Source: Notolepis coatsorum (Eukaryota; Chordata; Actinopteri; Aulopiformes; Paralepididae). From it: a DNA stretch of 64,000 bases. Location: the NCBI GenBank assembly GCA_963971535.1, contig OZ020587.1, positions 163,495,612-163,559,611 on the forward strand, read 5' to 3'. Positions 41,898-53,596 of this stretch are shown here, in pieces. A program made the position numbers and the translations under genes. A model generated the notes under the pieces. It was not told the origin of the DNA. It searched no databases and saw only the letters and a list, made by a program, of their open reading frames with translations. The number at the start of each line of letters is the position of its first letter. Position 1 is the stretch's first letter.

Positions 41898-44072
41898 ATG
41901 CCCAAAACCCCCACCACCTCCTAATAGACAGTCTCCTCCCCACCGCATGTATATATTCCCTCCCCGCCGTATGTATATTTCTCTCCCACCCACCCACTCC
42001 CTCCTAATGTACAGTCCCCTCCCCATCATATGTTTATACTCTGTCAGGATCTAGGGGTAACAGTACTGTATATTTGAATACCGTTTATGTCACAAATGTA
42101 TCAGTACTAAATACCTATATGTCCCTGTGGGATATTTGTAGATATCCTGATGAAGAATGTTCTCAGTCAACCGAGGCTTGGATAATAACAAGGGTTTATT
42201 AACCAAACAGATAGAATTACATAGAGAGAATGGCTGAGGGCTTCCCCCCAGGTGATCAGCTGAATTTACCCAGGTAAGAAGCCCTCTATATAGTTAACAG
42301 GGGGGGGGTGTGGTCCCATTTGATAGGTCAGATGGGGGGGGGGGGTACAGGTAATGGGGTCACAGGGGAGGGGAGTGTCTTATTCCACAGAGAGGGGGGG
42401 GGGGCACAGGTAAGGGGATATAGGGGAGGGGACTATATTTACATGAGAACATTAGATATTATACCACAATACTCACTTTTCTTTCTTATAATGTGGGTGA
42501 GATTAATGTATAATATACCAGGATTGTTTGGAACAGGTAAAAGTGAAAATGGAAAACAATTAAAATAATGAAAATTTTGGCCAATGTGATCTGGTTGTTG
42601 GCATAACAGTTTAAAATAGAATTATTTACATACATGATTCATGACATGATCGACTGGACTGCGGTCTGTGTTATTTTGATATCAGAGATGTGGGAATAGA
42701 TATCACCCTTTTCTTTTATTAATCGCTCAAAATACCTATATCAATGAGTGGTCCTCAACTCTGATATCAAACAACAATTAACATAATCATTAGAAGCTAT
42801 AGCTGTGCAAATATCTTGGCATACCTTCAGTCGTTCATGTCGTGACTCAGGGGAGCTAATGTGATCGTTGTGCATACAGGCATCGTAATAAACCAATTAA
42901 ATACATGCACTGTCTCTGTGTGGTCAGAGTGCACAGGGTGAAAACACAAAATCGTGTGCATAATTATTAGGAATAGGATTTACACATAAGGCTAATGTGT
43001 ACAAAAACATTTTAACAACCGTTAACCTGGTGGTTAATAAAATTGATATAAAAGGTGATTATGATAATCGTTATGCATTGTTCTAGTATTTTGCTGTGGT
43101 GTATACTATCAATGGTCAAAACAAACTTGGTGACTTGGAATAAACCAACTGGTTCTGTCTTGTTAACAATATAATTTTCAATGTGACTCTGTGATCATTC
43201 CTTATTGTTATTATAAATTGGTTATTGCAATCTTATTGGTTGTATTTCATCATATTCTTAGTTCATAATTTTCTTGATACTTTCTTGAACTTTGTGAAAC
43301 AGCTCTTGTTTGTGAATCTGACAGTTGCTGCGTCGCTGTTGACCATCTGTTCTCTGCCAGGGATGTGTCCTTCTGTGGTGACCTGCTGTGTGTTGAACGT
43401 ATCGTACATTCAGTTGATGTTTCTGTGAGCCTGTCGTGTGGCAGTAAGACAGTAAAAAGTAAATAAATACATAACAATTTTGACAATGTGTGTTCAGAAG
43501 TCTCTTGGTCCACAGGTCTCATTTGCTATGTGTCTCTTCTTGACGATGCAGTCGGGAATATTCACTGGTCGCCGTCCATTCCCTGTCAAGGGTCACTTGT
43601 AGCAGTCAACTATAGTGGTCTTGCAGACTCTTTTCCTGGAGCCTGTGCTGCTCTCCATCACCACCACATGTCTGCCACTGTGCTCACGCTTGACCTTTAT
43701 CAGGCCTTGAGACATGGCGGTAGGGTGGTCTTGAACGTGCTGTGTGGTGGTTGGTCCCCCCGCTCCCCGTCATCGTGGTACCAGAGGGGCGAGGGTTTGC
43801 TGGTGTAGTGGCCTGTCTGTAGGATGTTCTCTCTCACACGGATGACAATCTTGTCATGGGAATCCACCTTGATGGTCGGGGCTTTGGTTCCCTTTTGCAG
43901 ATGGTCTGCCGCGGGTCGCTGGGGTGAGGCTGCATGTCGTCCTTTCTGTCTCTGCTCCCCTTCCTTTGGGGACGTCTGTGTTGTGTTGGATGGCGGCTCT
44001 CCCACGGTTGCTGTCGTCGTCCTGGTTGTGTCCGCAGCTCCTTGGCGGCGTCCCTGGTGGTAGTATGCTGTC

Positions 44073-45208
44073 GTGGGTCGCTCAGGTCGCTGGGTTGTGT
44101 TCCTCCTTGCCTGGTCGCACCGTCGTTCGTGGTTCAGGTCACGCGTCGTCTCACTCCTTCTCACTTGTCGTGTCCTCTCACCAATATGATCTGAGGATGA
44201 TAAAATTGCCTTAGAAAACCTCCTCACATAAATGATTCAACGCCTTTCTGCTAAAGAGGAAAATCATTTTGGGATTAATTCAATTCATTGTAAATAAAAT
44301 CACTTAATTGAAAATAGGAAATGCAAGCCAATTGCATTAGCAGTGATTCCTTATGTCAAGAAGGTCACATTCACTACAATCTTATCAGATCTTGTATCTA
44401 ACTAGATCTTACAGCATTAGGCTTTAAATAAAATTTGTAAATGAATGGCCAAAGTCTTGAATCAGATAAAATAGCTATTTTTCTTCATAGTCTGTGATGT
44501 CAATTTTAATTTGATCTTACCTCAGGATGCGTTGGCTGTACCTCAGGATACTTACCTCGCCACGCCTTCTCTGGCGTTCTTCACGTCTCAGTGTGGCTCG
44601 TCATAATTTAGCATGGGGAAAAAAAACATAAAATCTAGGTAGCCAGTTAATTTTGCATGAAAAACAATCATTCGTTTTGTCATCTAACCCTAACTAACCT
44701 TACTGTCATTCATTTGTCCTAATAAACTAACCTACACTGTAGCACTCAACACTTTGATGACCATTGTTACTCAGCTGATAGAGGTGTGCCCTGCCTGATG
44801 TCCTGTCGTACAGAACTTGTGAGTCGCTTTGGATAAAAGTGTCAGCTAAATGATCAATGTTGATGTTTCACTGGTGTTCTTGATATTTGCAGTCATAGAA
44901 ATGTATTAGTTTGTTAAAAGGAAGAGTCATGCATGTTATTAGTTAGTGGAAAAATAGAGTAATTTCCTGACTGCATTCATCAGGTACCAGTGAATCATGG
45001 TGTTCGCTATGGCAAGCTGGTCTTAAAACATTTCATTCAGTGCCTTTTGTGGTTCTCTGTTGTTATCCATTGTCAGGTGAGTCTCTGTGGTAACAAAGAG
45101 AAAATCTGCATCTAAAGCGATACTTCCTACTATACTAAGTATAGTGGAGATACTAAGTTGAGTCTCTATAGGTGTGGTCAGAGTCCTCTCTAGGCATTTG
45201 CATTGTCT
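44073..45208. repeat. 1,136-bp direct repeat, left copy flanking a LINE
   Basis: Begins gtgggtcgctcaggtcgctg and ends gcatttgcattgtct. It is matched by 48110-49245 at a constant offset of 4,037 bases, with no difference seen by eye. It contains a piece of an L2-type LINE tail (agtcgctttggataaaag). Confidence 0.95.
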
Positions 45209-48088
45209 CTGCAGGAGACACACTGCACAAACGATAACATCCTCAAGATGCCTGGTTTCCATCTAGCCGGGTCCATCCACAACAAGCAACATGGTGTGGC
45301 AACCTTCGTGAGGACTGAACTAAGCTGGTCAGCCAGTAGCCAATCCCCACCAGGCTCCAACATCGAGTGGCTGGTTACTAAAATCCAGGAAACTTCAGTC
45401 ATCAACGTATATAAGCCCCCACCATCAGAGCTGGCTGCTACGTCCCTCCCGTCCATAACTGCACCCGCCATCTACGCTGGTGACTTCAACTGTCAACACA
45501 CAGACTGGGGTTACAACTACACAACACCTAACGGAGAGGCGCTCAGCGAATGGGCCTCCAACATCGATGCTCTGCTGTTGTACGACCCCAAGGAGCCGCC
45601 AAGCTTCTTCTCTGCACGCTGGAACACCTCTACCAACCCAGACCTGGCCTTTGCCGTATGCTGGAGCAATGACCCGAAACCAGAAAGACGCGTCCTAGAC
45701 AGGTTTCCCGACTCACACCACCGACCATCCATCATTAAAGTCCCATCACTGGTGCAACCGGTATTAGGGAAGCCTGTCAAAAGATGGAACTTTCGAAAGG
45801 CCAACTGGGAGGTATTTGCTCAGGAGACGGAAAAGAGGTCAGCTGGTCTGCCAGACCCAGATGCAGCCGATGTGGACGCCGCCTATGAGGCCTACTGTGG
45901 GGTCCTCCTGGGTGCGGCAAAGAAGACCATCCCACGCGGCTACAACAGGAACTACATCCCTGGTTGGGACGAGGAGTGCAGCCGCCTCCTGTGCGACCAC
46001 CAGAGCGCTGGCTCCAGGGAAGAGGTGGATGCGACTGCAGCGGCACTGCTCCAGAGACTGGACACCACGCGTAGAGACAGATGGACTGAAGTAGTTGAAT
46101 CAATTGACTTTACCCATTCTAGTCGGAAGGCGTGGCAAACGATCAACCAGCTTACAGGCAGATGTACGAAGCCCCCAAGCTGCCCAGTCACTGCAGATGC
46201 CATCGCCTCCGAGCTCCTGAAGAACGGTCGTTACCCAGACGCAGACAAAGATGTTACCCGCCTGATAACACAGGAGCTGTCTTCCCTCTCCAAGGTGGCC
46301 AGTGTAGATTTTAACCTCTCAGGAGAGTTCACAGCAGATGAACTCGATGAGGCCATGAGTAAGCTCAAGACGGGCAAATCTCCAGGCCGTGACAACATCC
46401 ACCCGGAGTTTATCACCCACCAGAGCACAACAACATCTGACTGGCTCTGTGCATTCTTCTCTGCATGCTATCAGAGGTGCAAGATCCCCAAGACCTGGCG
46501 TCGTGCTTCTGTAATTGCCCTGCCAAAGCCAAACAAACCTGCGGAAGACCCCAAGGCATATCGACCCATCTCGCTGCTCTGTGTTCCATTTAAGATATTG
46601 GAAAGAATGATCCATAGCCGCATTGAGCCAGTAATTGACACACAGCTCCCACAGGAACAGGCTGGTTTCCGACGTGGTAGATCAACAGTGGACCAGGTAA
46701 CACTACTGTCTCAAGACATCGAGGACAGCTTCCAGGCTAATGAGAAAGCAGGGGTAGTGTACCTGGACCTGACTGCCGCGTACGATACTGTCTGGCACCG
46801 TGGACTCCACCTGAAGCTGATGAGGATGATACCTGATCGGCATATGGTGAAGTTTATCATGGAGATGTTGTCTAACCGCAGTTTTGTCCTACACACCAGC
46901 GATGGCCAGCGCAGCAGGCTCAGAAGACTGAGGAACGGTGTCCCACAGGGGTCAGTCCTTTCTCCGATGCTGTTTAATATTTACATCTACGATCTCCCAG
47001 TCACAGCATCCAGAAAGTACGGCTATGCGGACGATCTTGCCATCATGCTGAGAAAACCCACATGGAAGGCACTGGAGGATGGTCTTAACCAAGACATGGA
47101 CATCCTAGTAGCCTATCTACAAAAGTGGCGCCTACAGCTCAGCACCAGCAAGACCGTTACAGCAGCATACCATCTCTGCAACAGAGACGCCAAGAGGGAA
47201 CTGGAGGTATATGCTGACCACAAGCGTCTGGAGTCCCAGCAAGCCCCTAAATACCTTGGCGTGCGTCTGGATCGGACACTGTCCTTCAAACAACACCTCG
47301 AAGATGTCAGGGCAAAGACAACATCAAGGGTTGCGCTGATCCGACGCCTCGCAGGTACAACCTGGGGAGCCACTGCCAAGACCCTTCGGATATCCACCCA
47401 AGCCCTGGTCTTCTCGGCAGCGGAGTACTGTGCCCCAGTCTGGAGCAGAAGCCCACACGTTAAAAAAGTTGATGCGGCTACTAACAACGCCCTCCGGATC
47501 ATCAGTGGATGCCTGAAGGCTACACCCGTCTTCCTGCTGCCAGTCCTTGCAGGAATCGCACCAGCTGGCCTACGACGAGAGGCTGCGACTCTCGCCCTAG
47601 CAAGGAAGGCAGTGAAGCATGACTGGCACATCCTACACAACACCACAACAACAACAGCACCTATGAGCAGACTCAAGTCCCGCCACCCCTACAACAAGGT
47701 GGCACAAGAGATGCTCCGTTCCACCACTGAGGACCTATCCAGAAATGGATGGCTGGCGGCAGCCTGGAAGAGAGAGTGGGAGAGTGCTGGGCCAACCCGT
47801 ATCCACCACTACATCTGGGATCCAGGAGATGGCGCCACAGGAGACGATCTTCCACGCCGGCAATGGGTTCTGCTGAACCGTTTAAGATCTGGGGTTGGTC
47901 GCTTTAAAGCATCATTAAAGAAGTGGGGCCTGGCAGACAGCGCTGCATGTGAGTGTGGAGACCCTGAGCAGACTGTTGACCACATCCTGACCATCTGCCC
48001 CCTATACAAACCACCCTCGGAAGCCAGCCTCTTTGATGTGGGACCAGAGTTAAGGGCATGGCTACAAGATACAGAGTTGGACCTCTGA
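45203..48088 (+). CDS. LINE polyprotein: endonuclease (partial), RT, C-terminal knuckle
   Basis: 961 codons with no stop; the first codons precede the LINE border and the natural start is missing. Endonuclease from LQETHC (catalytic Glu), GDFNCQHTDWGY and DSHHRPSI. RT: GKSPGRDNIHPEF, YRPISLLCVPFKILERMI, AGFRRGRSTVDQV, LDLTAAYDTVWH, NGVPQGSVLSPMLFNIYI and YGYADDLAIM with the catalytic DD. C-terminus WVLLNRLRSGVGRF then CECGDPEQTVDHILTICPLY, a C/H cluster as in I, Ingi/Vingi and Jockey-type elements. Clade is inferred only from layout. Lacks the endonuclease N-terminus, hence cannot move by itself. Confidence 0.88.
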   Translation: MSLQETHCTNDNILKMPGFHLAGSIHNKQHGVATFVRTELSWSASSQSPPGSNIEWLVTKIQETSVINVYKPPPSELAATSLPSITAPAIYAGDFNCQHTDWGYNYTTPNGEALSEWASNIDALLLYDPKEPPSFFSARWNTSTNPDLAFAVCWSNDPKPERRVLDRFPDSHHRPSIIKVPSLVQPVLGKPVKRWNFRKANWEVFAQETEKRSAGLPDPDAADVDAAYEAYCGVLLGAAKKTIPRGYNRNYIPGWDEECSRLLCDHQSAGSREEVDATAAALLQRLDTTRRDRWTEVVESIDFTHSSRKAWQTINQLTGRCTKPPSCPVTADAIASELLKNGRYPDADKDVTRLITQELSSLSKVASVDFNLSGEFTADELDEAMSKLKTGKSPGRDNIHPEFITHQSTTTSDWLCAFFSACYQRCKIPKTWRRASVIALPKPNKPAEDPKAYRPISLLCVPFKILERMIHSRIEPVIDTQLPQEQAGFRRGRSTVDQVTLLSQDIEDSFQANEKAGVVYLDLTAAYDTVWHRGLHLKLMRMIPDRHMVKFIMEMLSNRSFVLHTSDGQRSRLRRLRNGVPQGSVLSPMLFNIYIYDLPVTASRKYGYADDLAIMLRKPTWKALEDGLNQDMDILVAYLQKWRLQLSTSKTVTAAYHLCNRDAKRELEVYADHKRLESQQAPKYLGVRLDRTLSFKQHLEDVRAKTTSRVALIRRLAGTTWGATAKTLRISTQALVFSAAEYCAPVWSRSPHVKKVDAATNNALRIISGCLKATPVFLLPVLAGIAPAGLRREAATLALARKAVKHDWHILHNTTTTTAPMSRLKSRHPYNKVAQEMLRSTTEDLSRNGWLAAAWKREWESAGPTRIHHYIWDPGDGATGDDLPRRQWVLLNRLRSGVGRFKASLKKWGLADSAACECGDPEQTVDHILTICPLYKPPSEASLFDVGPELRAWLQDTELDL

Positions 48089-48109
48089 CGTTACACGAAA
48101 GAAGAAGAA
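45209..48109 (+). mobile_element. 5'-truncated LINE with intact RT frame between long direct repeats
   Basis: Begins abruptly inside the endonuclease at ctgcaggagacacac and ends gttacacgaaagaagaagaa, a short GAA 3' repeat. Lies exactly between two 1,136-bp direct repeats. It is inside the LTR element of 42.1-52.1 kb and is the youngest-looking insertion of the nest. Confidence 0.88.
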
Positions 48110-49245
48110 GTGGGTCGCTCAGGTCGCTGGGTTGTGTTCCTCCTTGCCTGGTCGCACCGTCGTTCGTGGTTCAGGTCACGCGTCGTCTCACTCCTTCTCA
48201 CTTGTCGTGTCCTCTCACCAATATGATCTGAGGATGATAAAATTGCCTTAGAAAACCTCCTCACATAAATGATTCAACGCCTTTCTGCTAAAGAGGAAAA
48301 TCATTTTGGGATTAATTCAATTCATTGTAAATAAAATCACTTAATTGAAAATAGGAAATGCAAGCCAATTGCATTAGCAGTGATTCCTTATGTCAAGAAG
48401 GTCACATTCACTACAATCTTATCAGATCTTGTATCTAACTAGATCTTACAGCATTAGGCTTTAAATAAAATTTGTAAATGAATGGCCAAAGTCTTGAATC
48501 AGATAAAATAGCTATTTTTCTTCATAGTCTGTGATGTCAATTTTAATTTGATCTTACCTCAGGATGCGTTGGCTGTACCTCAGGATACTTACCTCGCCAC
48601 GCCTTCTCTGGCGTTCTTCACGTCTCAGTGTGGCTCGTCATAATTTAGCATGGGGAAAAAAAACATAAAATCTAGGTAGCCAGTTAATTTTGCATGAAAA
48701 ACAATCATTCGTTTTGTCATCTAACCCTAACTAACCTTACTGTCATTCATTTGTCCTAATAAACTAACCTACACTGTAGCACTCAACACTTTGATGACCA
48801 TTGTTACTCAGCTGATAGAGGTGTGCCCTGCCTGATGTCCTGTCGTACAGAACTTGTGAGTCGCTTTGGATAAAAGTGTCAGCTAAATGATCAATGTTGA
48901 TGTTTCACTGGTGTTCTTGATATTTGCAGTCATAGAAATGTATTAGTTTGTTAAAAGGAAGAGTCATGCATGTTATTAGTTAGTGGAAAAATAGAGTAAT
49001 TTCCTGACTGCATTCATCAGGTACCAGTGAATCATGGTGTTCGCTATGGCAAGCTGGTCTTAAAACATTTCATTCAGTGCCTTTTGTGGTTCTCTGTTGT
49101 TATCCATTGTCAGGTGAGTCTCTGTGGTAACAAAGAGAAAATCTGCATCTAAAGCGATACTTCCTACTATACTAAGTATAGTGGAGATACTAAGTTGAGT
49201 CTCTATAGGTGTGGTCAGAGTCCTCTCTAGGCATTTGCATTGTCT
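48110..49245. repeat. 1,136-bp direct repeat, right copy
   Basis: See 44073-45208. The right copy continues into unique sequence (ttcagctccacatcg), which marks the original site. Confidence 0.95.
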
Positions 49246-51769
49246 TTCAGCTCCACATCGTCCTCAGCTGATTTTCGTGTTCAAATGTAGATTATTTTGG
49301 GTCCTCAATTTAAATGATTGTAGCTGGTCTCACTTTGTGTCTTGTCTGTGTTCAGATGCAAATCACTGGAGTTTCAACTTTTGTGATACAATGTGTTTAC
49401 ACCCCATTCTGCATCTTGACCCAGAGCCAGATCTCTTGGTTGTCTGTAAATACAAACACATGTTAATTTCCCACTCTTTTCTTTTATTCTGGGTGAATCC
49501 TCTTTGACTGTCTGTGTGCTCAACAAACATTAGCTAGTCCTTCTCTATTTCATCATCTCACTCATCAATGTTACTGTGGAAAAAGAGGAGGCATGATTTT
49601 GGCCTCATTTAAACATTATCTGCATTTATTCATTATCTCTAAAGAAAGGTTGTTATTCTTTCTTTAGCTTTTAGATCAAATCTATCCAATTGATTAGAAT
49701 CCTATTTAAAACTAGCTTTATGTGACTTATAACGTGTAAATTAAAGCAACATAAACACTCAAGTGATCTGAGATAGTTGTAATTTACTGTAACTGAGATG
49801 ATAGTTGTGTATGTACAGTTACTCCCTTTTCCTGACTCCTTTTGTATCACAAACAGTACTGAATTTGCAAATCTGGTATGTCATAAATGTATAGATGTAG
49901 CAGTACTGACTATCTGTCCGTCATGTATGTCCTAATATGTTCTGATGAATTGAAAATGGGGGACCCTGATGTAAACAAGACAAAAGTCTTTCTCTGGTCT
50001 GCATCCCCTTAACAATTTGTGTGTATTGAGCTGTACTGTATTGTACCCATTCTGCAATCTGTTAATAAAGTTTTCAATCAATCAATCAAAGCATCTATAT
50101 TTATGATTTTCATACTCACCGGGGAAAGTTGTTGTGTTGACGTTGGATCCGTTACGTGTCGTCAATGCAATGTTCGGTTAGTTTCTCCGGTGGTCTGGGA
50201 TAATGCAACCCGCATCTCGCCACCGCAACTCAACATTTTCCAATGGCAGCGCGCACATACATATACAAATAAAACATATACTACAAGTGGATTTCACACA
50301 CCTTCGGCCTTGGGCACATTAAACTTTATGTTCGCCTATGGATAGTTTAATATAAAATCATAACTTCACGACGCGCATAGCATGACGTCATCGCTCCATG
50401 CGACGTTCGTGCGTTCTCATTCGCCTCGGAAATAACGCTTTGCAATTCATACAGTATTTTTCCATGAGCTCTCAATAGCCTGGAATTCCTAAACCAGCGT
50501 TTTGTTACCGAATGAACGCGCCTGTGCATATGTGAAAACGTAAACAAACTGAAACGATAAAACTATACTTCCCCAAATGGTCGTTCCCGTGGGCCGGTTG
50601 TTGATTCCGGAAATTACTATCCTAGTTTGTCGCGTGAACTGCACCTCAATGTTATTCTCTGTATAACGGACGGCACTCGTCTCTCAATGCTCGGCGCGAT
50701 ATCAGTCTGCATATTGTGCGCATACAAACGAGACTTTAAACAGACAAAACAACAATAATACATATAAGTTAACGTGTGTGTATATCTGACTGTATTGGAT
50801 CGCTGTACGTTTAGTCGGCCAGCACTCTGCTGCGACAAGGCATTTATACCCTTGATCTATCTATACATCGTTTTTTAAAACATAACGACCGAATCCTGAA
50901 CTTCGAAATTTAGATTATATTAGATTATATATACCGTTTAATCATTACTCTCGGTCTCTTTTACTCGCGACTAATGTCCTGTTTAATGTACTTTCCGCGA
51001 CTGCATGTCCCGTTTAATGTACATTCACGTACTCCCGGGACATCGCGTAATCATGTACTACTAGGACATCGCGTGATCATCTTCCCGCTATCTGTATTGA
51101 TCAATTGGTTAATTTAATCCAAAATACATCGTTTTCAGGAATGGAAGAGATTGTGGGCTTAGTTTGAGGTTGAAACAATGAATATTATGACGCTACTCTG
51201 GTCATTTCTAATTATGATTCCATCAGCTTCTCGGTCCTAACTTCCCGCCTCTTTGCAAAGGAATCACATAACGTTTTTAACAGAGTAGCGTTTTCAAGGA
51301 TATCACATCATAATAAGCTCACGTATCTTCTTTTGTTGCCTATATTTTTAGTCTGAATTAGACTTGGGTTAGCAATCCGACAACCTTACTGTGTGCCTTA
51401 GCTTTTGGTCGGCTCCGACTCGACCAGGAATAGCACTTCAACCTTTGTGCCTAAACTTTTGGGAATAGCACATATAACCCATCCTTTCAGAACCGCCTGA
51501 TAAGGACCCAGGTGCACGTGCGCCCTGGTAACGATTCTCAATACAGATCAGATATATTAATGCACATTATTCTTACTCAGCCATGATCTCAATATTTGAC
51601 AACATTCTATAATATTCACCTGGCACAGAGAAAAGCGGGAAGGTTTTAATTCCTTTCCATGCATTTTTGGTCGACCAGTCTATTATACTCACTTTTCTCT
51701 GTATAGCTGAAATGATACAGCACGCCGGGAGGACGCAAAAAGGTCCGTCACAAGTTCGTAGACGCCAAT
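49246..51769 (-). other. Interior of the LTR element, 5' side
   Basis: No frame with known motifs. It contains a LINE tail at 49842-50098, followed by a CpG-bearing stretch (50100-51750) that includes short symmetrical pieces (cgcgtaatcatgtac) and a second copy of atactcacttttct at 51685 like that inside the other LTR. Confidence 0.4.
49842..50098 (+). mobile_element. LINE 3' tail, 5'-truncated copy
   Basis: Matches the end of the LINE split at 42125/52136 (tcagtactgactatctg, gaaaatgggggaccctgat, ctgcatccccttaacaatt) and ends in (CAAT)n. Confidence 0.85.
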
Positions 51770-52135
51770 TGTGGGATATTTGTAGATATCCTGATGAAGA
51801 ATGTTCTCAGTCAACCGAGGCTTGGATAATAACAAGGGTTTATTAACCAAACAGATAGAATTACATAGAGAGAATGGCTGAGGGCTTCCCCCAAGGTGAT
51901 CAGCTGAATTTACCCAGGTAAGAAGCCCTGGATAGATCTCGGGAGGAGATCTATATAGTTAACAGGGGGGGGGTGTGGTCCCATTTGATAGGTCAGATGG
52001 GGGGGGGGGGGGGGTACAGGTAATGGGGTCACAGGGGAGGGGAGTGTCTTATTCCACAGAGAGGGGGGGGGCACAGGTAAGGGGATATAGGGGAGGGGAC
52101 TATATTTACATGAGAACATTAGATATTATACCACA

Positions 52136-52332
52136 TCCCTATGCCATAAATGTCATGTATGTTGTGCATGTCATAAATGTCTATATGAAATGAAAATGGG
52201 GGACCCTGATGGAAACAAGACAAACGTCTTTCTCAGGTCTGCATCCCCTTAACAATTGTATGTATTGAGCCGTACTGTATTGTACCCATTCTGCAATCTG
52301 TTAAATAAAGTTTTCATTCATTCATTCATTGC
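52136..52332 (+). mobile_element. LINE 3' end resumed after the LTR element
   Basis: Continues the 3' untranslated region cut at 42125: tccctatgccataaatg to ctgttaaataaagttttc, then (ATTC)n. The unbroken tail at 49842-50098 shows the same order, confirming that the two halves belong together. Confidence 0.85.
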
Positions 52333-52462
52333 TTTTGTTGATAATATTCATTAATTTCATTGTAATTTCATTTTCTAATAAATATGCATAATCATGTTCA
52401 ACAACGTGTGCTTTTATTTTGATATTCCGTATTTACACGTTGAAATTACGCGATACATTAAC

Positions 52463-53412
52463 ACTTTGGCTGCCATGGGTTAAATTAATGATATACCATA
52501 GATTGCCAGCGCTATTTGTCTATGGAGAAAGTCCCCTTCTTTGCAGGGCTATAACTTTTTAAATTCTATTGCTACATTGCCATTATTAGGGCCCATTCAA
52601 AGTCCTATATGTATTGTTCATTGTGTAGCAACGTTAAACTTTTTCATTCACATATTCATAGTAAAGTATGGTCTAATGTATAAGTATGTTTTCATCTCTT
52701 TCTGCAACTTTCTCCAGAACGTGATATATAGCCCCAAATGCATTATATTGATGATGAAATACAGTTTGATGGCAATCAGCGCGATATAAAAAATTCCAAC
52801 TAGACGTACTTCTAGAAGTTACTACACGTCATCTGATGTTGACCAGATGGGCGAGGGGGCGTTTATAATTCCGTGGGCAGCGTTATACCAATCATCTAAT
52901 GTGGGTCAAATGTTGATAAAAGCAGTTAGTATCGAAGATGGTAACGTTACACGCTGAAACTCACCCCAGTCTCCGCGCGCCGTTGGGCGATCATCGTCGA
53001 GTAGAAATTTTATCATTATGGGATATATTATTACCCGGTCCATCTCCAGCTTGTATAATGGTATATACGTCCAAATCATGTTGTTTATCGAGTTATTGGC
53101 AATCGATCGCTATGTAGAGTGACGAGCTAGAATGCCGGAACCTATCCCGAGTGGCCGGAAGCAATACGGACATGTAGCACAACCTCCACTGTGCTTCCTG
53201 TTAAGCGGTTGCGCGATCGGCCACCAGATGGCGCTCCTGAACCGCCAGAGAGCTCAGTGGGTCCTGCTGGTGGTTCTCAGACCAGCGGAGGGACATTATG
53301 GATCAGATCGCAGATTTTTGAAATATTGATATAAGGACGCTGTACAGCGTCCCCCGGCAACTTTAGCATCGCCAGCAATGACGCTGTAAAGCGTTTTTAG
53401 GCAGTCAAAGTG
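52463..53412. mobile_element. Non-autonomous piggyBac-type element
   Basis: TTAA at both borders (52459-52462, 53413-53416). Ends CACTTTGGCTGCC and, inverted, CACTTTGACTGCC (12 of 13). No transposase frame. It sits inside an antisense hAT-like sequence that ends TTTGAGAACCCCTG at 53484. Confidence 0.8.
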
Positions 53413-53416
53413 TTAA

Positions 53417-53484
53417 GTGTGGCGTCGCCAAAAAAAATCCTAAATAAAATGGGGTTGTGGTATAAAAAAGTTTGAGAACCCCTG
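53417..53484 (-). mobile_element. hAT-like terminus CAGGGGTTCTCAAAC, antisense
   Basis: Reverse of 53484 reads CAGGGGTTCTCAAACTTTTT; the same terminus is at 55626 in + orientation. The other end was not located. Confidence 0.55.
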
Positions 53485-53596
53485 ATATAGATAAACCCAC
53501 CCAATTTTCCGCCGTCGACTAAAAACACACTTCTTCAATCAATATCTGAAATTTAAAAAAATTCTACCTTCATACTGTCTGTTACTATTATACATT

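Larger units (their letters stand above)
37946..42125 (+). mobile_element. LINE with 2A-like motif, 5' body (interrupted by LTR element)
   Basis: Extends from the 5' region with a 2A-like NPGP peptide through endonuclease and RT to its 3' untranslated region, which is broken at 42125 by the LTR retrotransposon and continues at 52136-52332. The TCCC duplication marks the break. L2/CR1/Rex-type clade by RT motifs and AP endonuclease. One stop in the endonuclease and a frameshift before the RT make it inactive. Confidence 0.85.
42126..52135 (-). mobile_element. LTR retrotransposon, probably non-autonomous, with nested LINE
   Basis: LTRs 42126-42468 and 51770-52135 (TGTGGGATAT...TACCACA) are nearly identical, apart from a 23-base block missing in the first and G-run lengths. 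Flanked by a 4-bp duplication TCCC. Minus orientation fits: a purine tract (aagaaagaaaagtgag) lies just inside 42469-42487, and a TGGCGTCTACGAAC primer-site-like sequence just inside 51769. No gag or pol motif was recognised; the 175-codon minus frame at 43700-44227 has no known domain. Without the nested LINE and one flank copy the interior is about 5.3 kb. Confidence 0.82.

Noticed and set aside
43700..44227. 175-codon minus-strand frame inside the LTR element
   Set aside because: No recognisable gag, pol or env motif; Arg/Thr/Pro-rich composition. It may be a relic of the LTR element's gene, but I cannot support a call.
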